NCBI RefSeq assembly: GCF_001766675.1
Contig: NZ_MJLT01000045.1
Coordinates: 186,001-250,000 of the forward strand
Reading direction: 5' to 3'
DNA: 64,000 nucleotides
Source: Arthrobacter sp. SW1
GTDB lineage: Bacteria > Actinomycetota > Actinomycetes > Actinomycetales > Micrococcaceae
Shown here: positions 58,509 through 64,000 of the stretch, in pieces
Layout: every line of letters starts with the position of its first letter
Position numbering within the stretch: the first letter of the stretch is position 1
Notes under the pieces: generated by a model
Database searches by the model: none
Told to the model about the DNA's origin: nothing
The model's input: only the letters and a program-made list of their open reading frames with translations
Position numbers and translations under genes: made by a program

Positions 58509-60614
58509 ATGACCACTACCGCTGTCGCACCGGAAGTAACGGCCGTGCAGACCGTTCCGAGTTTCATCCAAGGAGCCTGGTGGGCTCCAGCCGCCGCCAG
58601 TGACGGCGTCCCCGTCCGGGATGCGAGCACCGGCGAGGTCCTGGCCCAGGTGAGCACCGAAGGCCTGGACCTGGCCGCCGTCGTCGACTACGGGCGCACG
58701 GTGGGCCAGGCGGAACTGGGCAAACTGACCTTCCACCAGCGCGCGCTCAAGCTCAAGGAACTCGCCCAGTACCTCAACGGCCGCCGCGAAGAGTTCTACG
58801 AGGTCTCCTTCAAGACCGGCGCCACCAGGATCGACTCGATGATCGACATCGACGGCGGCATCGGCGTGCTCTTCACCTTCGGCTCCAAGGGCCGCCGCGA
58901 ACTGCCCAATTCGCAGGTGGTGGTGGACGGCCCCATGGAGGTGCTGTCCAAGGACGGCTCCTTCGCCGGCGAACACATCTACACCCGCATTCCCGGCGTC
59001 GCCGCGCAGATCAACGCCTTCAACTTCCCGGTCTGGGGCATGCTCGAAAAGTTCGCCCCCGCGTTCCTCGCCGGCGTGCCCACCATCGCCAAGCCGGCCA
59101 CGCCCTCCGGCTACCTGGCCGCCGCCGTCGTGCGGGCGATCGTCGAATCCGGCATCCTGCCGGAAGGTTCCCTGCAACTGGTATCCGGCCCGGCCCGCAC
59201 GCTGCTGGACGAACTCGACTACCGCGACCTCCTGGCCTTCACCGGCTCCGCTTCCACCGCGAACGCGCTGAAGTCCCACCGCAACGTGGTCACCGGCGGC
59301 GTGCGTTTCACCTCCGAAACCGACTCGCTGAACGCCGCCATCCTCGGCCCGGACGCCACCCCCGGCACTCCCGAATTCGACGCCTTCATCAAGTCCGTGG
59401 TCACCGAGATGACCGTCAAGGCCGGCCAGAAGTGCACCTCCATCCGCCGCACCATCGTGCCGCAGGAGCTGGTGTCCGAGGTGGCCGCCGCCGTCGGCGC
59501 CCGGATCAATGAACGCGTGGTGCTCGGGGACCCCCGCGCCGAAGGCGTCACTATGGGCGCCCTCGCCTCGCTGGAACAGCTGGCGGACGTCCGCGCCGCC
59601 GTGCAGTCCATGCTCGACGCCGGTGGCGAGCTTGCGTACGGAACCCTCGATTCGCCGTCGGTCACCCGCGCGGATGGCACCGTGGGCGTGGTGGAGGACG
59701 GTGCCTTCATGTCTCCGCTGCTGCTGAGCTGGGCCGACGCCGAAGCGGAGCAGGTGCATTCGGTGGAGGCCTTCGGGCCGGTGTCCTCGGTGATCGGCTA
59801 CCAGGACCTGGACGATGCCGTCCGCCTGGCCGCCCTGGGCAGCGGCTCCCTTGTGGCGACGGTCTGCACCAACGATCCCGCCGTGGCGCAGGCACTGGTG
59901 ACCGGCATCGCCGCGCACCACGGCCGCGTACTCATGCTCAACCGCGAAGACGCCCGCAGCTCCACCGGCCACGGCTCCCCGGTGCCGCACCTGGTCCACG
60001 GCGGCCCGGGCCGCGCCGGTGGCGGCGAGGAACTGGGCGGCATCCGCTCCGTGCTGCACCACATGCAGCGCACCGCCATCCAGGGCTCGCCCAACATGCT
60101 GACCGCCGTCACCGGCGTCTGGCACAGCGGCGCCGACCGGAACTTCACGCTGGAAACCGAAGGCGTGCACCCCTTCCGCAAGTCGCTGGGAGAGCTGCGG
60201 ATCGGCGACGCCTTCCGCTCGGAGCTGCGCCAAGTGACGCTGGAAGACATCACGGCCTTCGCCAACACCACGGGAGACACTTTCTACGCCCACACCAACG
60301 AGGAAGCCGCCGCGGCCAACCCCTTCTTCCCGGGCATCGTGGCGCACGGTTACCTGCAGCTGAGCTGGGCCGCCGGACTCTTCGTGGAGCCTGCACCGGG
60401 CCCTGTGCTGGCCAACTACGGCCTGGAAAACCTGCGCTTCACGACGCCGCTGGCCGCCGGGGATTCCTTCCGGGTGGTCCTCACCGCCAAGAAGATCACC
60501 CCGCGCGAAACCGATGAGTACGGCGAGGTGGCCTGGGACGCCGTCCTGACGAACCAGAACGACGAAACCGTGGCCACCTACGACGTCCTGACGCTGGTGG
60601 CGAAGCAGGCCTGA
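58509..60614 (+). CDS. paaZ: Phenylacetate degradation bifunctional protein PaaZ
   Basis: A 701-residue fusion enzyme. The N-terminal aldehyde dehydrogenase domain (residues about 10-520) has the cysteine 309 in KAGQKCTSIRR and NAFNFPVWGMLEKFAPA. The C-terminal MaoC/hotdog domain (about 550-690) has FANTTGDTFYAHTNEEAA and the closing GIVAHGYLQLSWAAGLF. In phenylacetate breakdown it hydrolyses the oxepin ring-fused CoA ester and oxidises the resulting aldehyde. The ATG at 58509 has GGAAGGA 11 bases upstream, behind a promoter with a PaaR-type site. Confidence 0.95.
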   Translation: MTTTAVAPEVTAVQTVPSFIQGAWWAPAAASDGVPVRDASTGEVLAQVSTEGLDLAAVVDYGRTVGQAELGKLTFHQRALKLKELAQYLNGRREEFYEVSFKTGATRIDSMIDIDGGIGVLFTFGSKGRRELPNSQVVVDGPMEVLSKDGSFAGEHIYTRIPGVAAQINAFNFPVWGMLEKFAPAFLAGVPTIAKPATPSGYLAAAVVRAIVESGILPEGSLQLVSGPARTLLDELDYRDLLAFTGSASTANALKSHRNVVTGGVRFTSETDSLNAAILGPDATPGTPEFDAFIKSVVTEMTVKAGQKCTSIRRTIVPQELVSEVAAAVGARINERVVLGDPRAEGVTMGALASLEQLADVRAAVQSMLDAGGELAYGTLDSPSVTRADGTVGVVEDGAFMSPLLLSWADAEAEQVHSVEAFGPVSSVIGYQDLDDAVRLAALGSGSLVATVCTNDPAVAQALVTGIAAHHGRVLMLNREDARSSTGHGSPVPHLVHGGPGRAGGGEELGGIRSVLHHMQRTAIQGSPNMLTAVTGVWHSGADRNFTLETEGVHPFRKSLGELRIGDAFRSELRQVTLEDITAFANTTGDTFYAHTNEEAAAANPFFPGIVAHGYLQLSWAAGLFVEPAPGPVLANYGLENLRFTTPLAAGDSFRVVLTAKKITPRETDEYGEVAWDAVLTNQNDETVATYDVLTLVAKQA

Positions 60615-60618
60615 ACTC

Positions 60619-60681
60619 CAACGCGGAGTCAGTTACGGCCCATCCTGACGCCAAACATGGGCCGTAACTGACCCCGCGTTG
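60619..60681. repeat. Large inverted repeat between paaZ and mscL
   Basis: Arms 60619-60643 and 60657-60681 (25 bases each; CAACGCGGAGTCAGTTACGG at the outer end) pair with one mismatch around a 13-base loop. It lies between convergent genes and can form a long hairpin. It lacks a T-run. The arm sequence looks like a dispersed element rather than an ordinary terminator. No second copy occurs in this window. Confidence 0.75.
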
Positions 60682-60693
60682 TGGAGGCGAAGG

Positions 60694-61167
60694 CTAGGCG
60701 ATCCCGTCGTTCGGGTTCTGCCAGCCTTCGCGCTTCTTGAGCAGCTCGATGTCTTCTTCCTCGAGCTGGCCGGGATCGATGTCCGCCGTGCAGAACTTGC
60801 ACTTGATGGCATCGATGGCCACGAACTCCTTGCAGTACGGGCATTCCTGCTGGCCCTGAGCGCGGAAGTTACCCATGCCGAAGCGCTTGAGCAGTTTCAC
60901 GATGCCGAACAGCACCAGTGCGAGCAACAGGAACCGCACCAGCACGGTGAGGAAGCTGCCGTACTTGATCTCGGCGTCGTTGATGGTGAAGGAGAGCGCA
61001 CTGAAGTCCGGCGCCCCGAAAACCGCCGCCACCAGCTGGAGCAGGATGTCGTTCGCCAGGCTGTCCACCAGCGCGGCGAAGGCCGTGCCGATGATGAAAC
61101 CCAGGGCGAGATCGAACATGTTCCCGCCCATGGCGAAGGCCTTGAATTCTTTCCATGTGTTCGACAT
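60694..61167 (-). CDS. mscL: Large-conductance mechanosensitive channel with C-terminal zinc ribbon
   Basis: A 157-residue protein. Residues 1-95 are an MscL pore: the amphipathic N-terminus WKEFKAFAMGGNMFDLALG, first helix FIIGTAFAALVDSLANDIL, a short periplasmic loop and second helix VLVRFLLLALVLFGIVKLL. In place of the usual Lys/Glu helix bundle it ends with a cysteine set C109, C112, C123, C126 (ECPYCKEF, then IKCKFCTAD), a rubredoxin-like zinc ribbon, and then an acidic tail. TAGCAT six bases before the ATG suggests leaderless reading. It releases solutes on osmotic down-shock. Confidence 0.88.
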   Translation of the reverse strand: MSNTWKEFKAFAMGGNMFDLALGFIIGTAFAALVDSLANDILLQLVAAVFGAPDFSALSFTINDAEIKYGSFLTVLVRFLLLALVLFGIVKLLKRFGMGNFRAQGQQECPYCKEFVAIDAIKCKFCTADIDPGQLEEEDIELLKKREGWQNPNDGIA

Positions 61168-61246
61168 GGCTTGATGCTAACCCTGCCTGTTTGTCCGCCG
61201 CGCGAACGACGCACGGCGGACAAACGGCTCCTTCCAGCGGGCCTCC

Positions 61247-62539
61247 TTAGTGCACTGTGTCCTTCTGGTCAGCGATCAGGGTGCCGTCAGGGCGCTTGAT
61301 GGGTTCCTTGCCGTTCTCCGGAGTGGTGAAGCCCTTGGTGGAGCAGGGGTAGGCTTCGGCGCGCTGCGGCTTGGGATCGATGAACATGGGCGTGATGAGC
61401 CACTTGCCGCCGTCGTTGTCGTAGGCGCGGCACATCAGTTCCGTGTTGTTCCGGTTGACCACCAGCCGGGCCTCGGTGGCGTCCCCGACGAAGGTCACGT
61501 CGGTGCCGGAATCGCCGGCGGCCAGGATCTGCCGCTTCTCCGCGGGGAGCTGTTCGAAAGCTGCGGGGCCGTTGATGCCGAAGATTTCCTGGTTGGCCCA
61601 GCAGCGCTTGCCGTCCATGTAGGTCATGACGGAATCTTCGCCGTCGGGCACGCCACCACAGCCTTCGAGATGCGTGGTCTGCAGCCCGTCCTTGTAGACG
61701 CTGCGCACCCCGACGACGTGCGCCGCGTCGATCCCGACTTCGCCGGACCATGCCTTGACCACGGGTTCCGGCGAGGCGGACACTACCCACGGCACCACGC
61801 CGTGCGCCTGGAGCGTGCCGATGAGGTCCTTGATCTGCGGGTAGATGCGGATGTAGCCGTCCACCTCCTGGGTGCCGATCTTCTGCATGGTGCCCACGGG
61901 TGCCGCCAGGTTCTCCTGTTTCATGGCCGTGGCGAACTGGCCGAGTTCTTCTTCGCTGTACCCGGCGGACAACGCTGTCCCCCAGGCGTAGGCGCCGGTG
62001 AGCCGGCGCGCGTTGAAGCCTTCGAAGGCTTCCTCGCCGGCGCGGGTCTTTTCGTCCAGGACGGCCAGGATTTCATCTGCGCAGGCGGTGTTCTTCGCGG
62101 TGTCCAGCGGCTTCCCGGCCGGAGTTGTGGTTCCGCAGGCCTTGCTGAGCGCCTTCGCGGCGGCGTCCGTGAGGTAGCGGTTGGTGGTCTTCCAGTCCTT
62201 GTTTTCCGGCTGCAGGATCTTGTTGTTCTTCAGCATCCAGAAGTTGGTGCCGTAGCCGATGTCGTTCTTGATGACGGTGTTGTCCCAGTCGAAGATGGCC
62301 ACCGGAGCCTCGCCGCCCTTGAAGGTTCCGGTGCAGCTGCTGTGCGCGTCAATGGCGGCCTGCAGCTTCTCCCGGACGCCCTGGGGCCACTCGAGTTTGG
62401 CGTCCAGCTGGCGGCAGGAGGCCGACGCCGTTGAGCTGGCCTGCGGTGCCGGAGCTGCGGCGGGTGCCGCGCAGGAAGTGATGGCGAGGATGCCGGCAAG
62501 TGCCGCGCCGGCTGCGGTGAAGCGGGTACCACGAGTCAT
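61247..62539 (-). CDS. Secreted HAD-family phosphatase lipoprotein (phosphorylcholine phosphatase-like)
   Basis: A 430-residue exported protein. The signal peptide ends in a lipobox (LAITSC at about residue 22). HAD motif I is VAIFDWDNTVIKNDIGYG, motif II WVVSASPEPVVKAW, and the acidic motif ILAAGDSGTDVTFVG. The form DWDNT and the inserted segments resemble Pseudomonas phosphorylcholine phosphatase. It probably frees phosphate from external phosphate esters. The ATG at 62539 has GAAGGGAA upstream; the promoter region includes two TTGCAC steps before TATATA. Confidence 0.83.
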   Translation of the reverse strand: MTRGTRFTAAGAALAGILAITSCAAPAAAPAPQASSTASASCRQLDAKLEWPQGVREKLQAAIDAHSSCTGTFKGGEAPVAIFDWDNTVIKNDIGYGTNFWMLKNNKILQPENKDWKTTNRYLTDAAAKALSKACGTTTPAGKPLDTAKNTACADEILAVLDEKTRAGEEAFEGFNARRLTGAYAWGTALSAGYSEEELGQFATAMKQENLAAPVGTMQKIGTQEVDGYIRIYPQIKDLIGTLQAHGVVPWVVSASPEPVVKAWSGEVGIDAAHVVGVRSVYKDGLQTTHLEGCGGVPDGEDSVMTYMDGKRCWANQEIFGINGPAAFEQLPAEKRQILAAGDSGTDVTFVGDATEARLVVNRNNTELMCRAYDNDGGKWLITPMFIDPKPQRAEAYPCSTKGFTTPENGKEPIKRPDGTLIADQKDTVH

Positions 62540-62613
62540 GCGATATTCCCTTCTGTTTCGGTACGAAAACAGACCGTAGCAGCGGGAACATTTGGTTGTA
62601 TATAGTGCAACAT

Positions 62614-62639
62614 GGCGCGCATTGTGCAATCAGCGCGCC
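62614..62639. promoter_or_regulatory. Hairpin GGCGCGC...GCGCGCC between paaR and the HAD gene
   Basis: Seven-base perfect arms (62614-62620, 62633-62639) enclose ATTGTGCAATCA, which itself has an ATTG/CAAT dyad. It lies after the TetR stop and before the leftward HAD promoter. It could be a terminator for the TetR gene or an operator for the HAD gene; a terminator lacks its T-run, so the assignment is open. Confidence 0.45.
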
Positions 62640-62660
62640 GGGTTCCTGACGGTGGGTTCC

Positions 62661-63269
62661 CTAGACGGAGGCGTGCAGTCCGTCGAAGGCCATGGTGATG
62701 ACGTCGTCCGCCAGCCGTTCGGGGGAGAGCGAGCCGCCCGGCTTGTACCACTCGACGATCGAGTTGATGGTGCCGAACAGGAGCCTGGTCACCGTGCGGG
62801 GATCGATGTCCTGACGCAATGAGCCTTCCTCCCGGGCATCCGAAATCAAGGCCGCCACCTTGTGGTCGAAGGCACGGCGCCGCTCCAGGGCGTTGCGCTC
62901 GATCTCCGTGTTTCCGCGCAGGCGCAGCAGCAGGGTGACGAAGGGGAGCCGTTCCACCAGGACCGCGATGGTCTGGCGCAGAACGAATTCCAGCCGGGAA
63001 TCCGCCGCGCCGGACGTCGCCTCAGGCTGTTCGAGAATGGCCTCAAGTCCGCCCAGGGCGTGGTCGAGGGCGAGCTTGAGGAGCTCGCCCTTCGACGGCA
63101 CGTGATGGTAGATGGCCGACTTGGAGATGCCGAGGTTCTCGGCCAGGATGCCCATGGACGTGGCATCGTAGCCGTGGCGGTTGAAGACGTCGACGGCGAT
63201 CCGCAGCACCGACTGTTGGTCGTAGCCCGGGCGTCCGCGCTTGCTTGCTGTTGCAGTTTCCTTCGGCAT
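62661..63269 (-). CDS. TetR-family repressor of the phenylacetate genes (PaaR-like)
   Basis: A 202-residue TetR-family regulator. The helix-turn-helix is ATSMGILAENLGISKSAIYH followed by HVPSKGELLKLALDHALG; the ligand domain includes a C-terminal LFGTINSIVEWYKPGGSLSP, a typical pattern of PaaR and acyl-CoA-responsive TetR repressors. It lies next to paaK, and two matching palindromes precede the thiolase operon and paaZ. It probably releases DNA on binding phenylacetyl-CoA. The ATG lies a few bases after an AT-rich stretch (AAAATAGCG). Confidence 0.87.
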   Translation of the reverse strand: MPKETATASKRGRPGYDQQSVLRIAVDVFNRHGYDATSMGILAENLGISKSAIYHHVPSKGELLKLALDHALGGLEAILEQPEATSGAADSRLEFVLRQTIAVLVERLPFVTLLLRLRGNTEIERNALERRRAFDHKVAALISDAREEGSLRQDIDPRTVTRLLFGTINSIVEWYKPGGSLSPERLADDVITMAFDGLHASV

Positions 63270-63360
63270 GCTCGCTATTTTCCCATGTCCGTTTCCCCCG
63301 ACCGCCCAGATTGCGCACTGTGGCGCAGGCTCCCGTGCCCGCTCAGCCCTTCCGTTCCGC

Positions 63361-64000
63361 TCAGCCCTTCGGCCGCAGGTCGTAGATGCGGCGCAGCTTG
63401 CCGTTCGAGCGCTCCAGCGAGCCGGGCTCGACGACGTCGATCACGCAGGACGAGCCGATGTGGATCTTGATCTGCTCGCGCAAGGCGTGGCCCGCCGTCG
63501 TCGCGGTCTCCAGTGAGACGCCCTCGCGGCGCTCGATCTTAACCGTGAGGGTGTCCATGCGCTTGCCCTCGGGGCGGGTGATCTCCAGTTGGAAGTGCGG
63601 GCTCAGCTCGGGGATGCGCAGGGCGATTTCCTCGATCTGGGACGGGAACAGGTTCACCCCGCGCAGGATGATCATGTCGTCGCTGCGGCCGGTGATGCGG
63701 CCCATGCGGCGGTGCGCGGGGCGCGCGGTGCCGGGCAGCAGGCGGGTGAGGTCCTTGGTGCGGTAGCGGATGATCGGCAGCGCTTCCTTGGTGAGGGAGG
63801 TGAACACCAGCTCGCCGGGCTCGCCGTCGCCCAGCACGGACGCCGTGCCGCGCTCGGGGTCGAAGGGATCGATGATCTCGGGACGGAAGTGGTCCTCCCA
63901 GATGTGCGAGCCGTCCTGGGTTTCCACGGCCTCGCCGGCGACGCCGGGGCCCATGACTTCGGACAGGCCGTAGATGTCGCAGGCCTTGATGTTCATGGTG
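63361..64000 (-). CDS. paaK: Phenylacetate-CoA ligase, C-terminal part (cut by window end)
   Basis: Only the last 212 residues are inside the window; the frame remains open at the right edge. Features are CDIYGLSEVMGPGVAGEAVE, DHFRPEIIDPFDPERGTASV, the hinge region FTSLTKEALPIIRYRTKDLT, GRSDDMIILRGVNLFPSQIE, and the final domain with a lysine motif near the end (RSNGKLRRIYDLRP). The pattern is that of PaaK, which activates phenylacetate to phenylacetyl-CoA with ATP. It lies upstream of the TetR gene on the same strand. Confidence 0.93.
   Translation of the reverse strand, partial: TMNIKACDIYGLSEVMGPGVAGEAVETQDGSHIWEDHFRPEIIDPFDPERGTASVLGDGEPGELVFTSLTKEALPIIRYRTKDLTRLLPGTARPAHRRMGRITGRSDDMIILRGVNLFPSQIEEIALRIPELSPHFQLEITRPEGKRMDTLTVKIERREGVSLETATTAGHALREQIKIHIGSSCVIDVVEPGSLERSNGKLRRIYDLRPKG

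Noticed and set aside
1..64000. tRNA, rRNA, CRISPR arrays, insertion sequences, toxin-antitoxin pairs or phage-defence genes
   Set aside because: I looked for clover-leaf and CCA-end patterns, regular spaced repeats, DDE or serine or tyrosine recombinase motifs and small paired genes, and found none that could be supported.

Overview
The window reads as chromosomal DNA of a high-GC actinobacterium of the Arthrobacter / Pseudarthrobacter group (Micrococcaceae). Supporting signs are GC-rich third codon positions, many GTG and TTG starts, a menaquinone plus ResA/CcdA/ResB/CcsB cytochrome c maturation set, bS22, Rex, and gene strings shared with mycobacteria (ppx - isomerase - proC; HTH - bS22 - HAD; phosphatase - ResA - CcdA - ResB - CcsB; menB-menE-menA). 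I see no rRNA, tRNA, CRISPR array, prophage or insertion sequence. No gap without a gene exceeds 300 bases.

Layout. 0-4 kb: a partial gene cut by the window edge, a rhodanese, and four tandem paralogous lipoproteins of unknown function. 4-13 kb: methyltransferase, ArsR-type regulator, topA, SseB-like protein, ppx, sugar-phosphate isomerase and proC. 13-19 kb: KtrAB potassium uptake, AcuC deacetylase, a sarcosine-oxidase-like enzyme, a small membrane protein and an ArsR regulator. 19-27 kb: a divergent carbohydrate locus. It holds a RpiB-type isomerase, a DAK-type kinase, an SDR and a TIM-barrel isomerase leftward, then an MFS transporter, a two-gene transketolase and a GntR regulator rightward. 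Repeated ACTGTNNACAGT-like operators link the two halves. The set best fits tetritol/erythrulose or another C4 or branched-sugar pathway feeding the pentose phosphate pathway.

27-33 kb: L-lactate dehydrogenase (lldD) with its LldR regulator and two textbook operators; a LacI regulator; an aromatic-codon leader peptide with attenuator hairpins in front of DAHP synthase; an excisionase-like HTH protein; bS22; a HAD phosphatase. 33-47 kb: glutaredoxin, Rex, two Pro/Tyr/Gln-rich membrane proteins, YceI, the cytochrome c maturation operon, PLDc_N and DUF4229 proteins, and the menaquinone operon menB-menE-menA. This is a respiration-centred region. 47-52 kb: a three-gene ABC transporter whose binding protein carries the manganese-type ligand set, an amino-acid permease pseudogene with two internal deletions, CsbD and a pentapeptide protein. 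52-64 kb: phenylacetate catabolism (thiolase, enoyl-CoA hydratase, hydroxyacyl-CoA dehydrogenase, PaaZ, TetR/PaaR, partial PaaK), interleaved with an SGNH hydrolase, a GNAT-phosphatase-membrane protein operon, a zinc-ribbon MscL and a secreted HAD phosphatase.

Two features run through the whole window. First, more than twenty genes start 6-7 bases after a TANNNT hexamer, the mark of leaderless transcription; I used this to choose starts. Second, four intergenic loci carry REP-like palindromic repeats of two subfamilies, and two of these loci share a segment that reaches into the 3' ends of unrelated genes. Nothing here is a proven new system. The best candidates for something undescribed are the lipoprotein array, the C4/branched-sugar cluster and the REP-linked gene ends.
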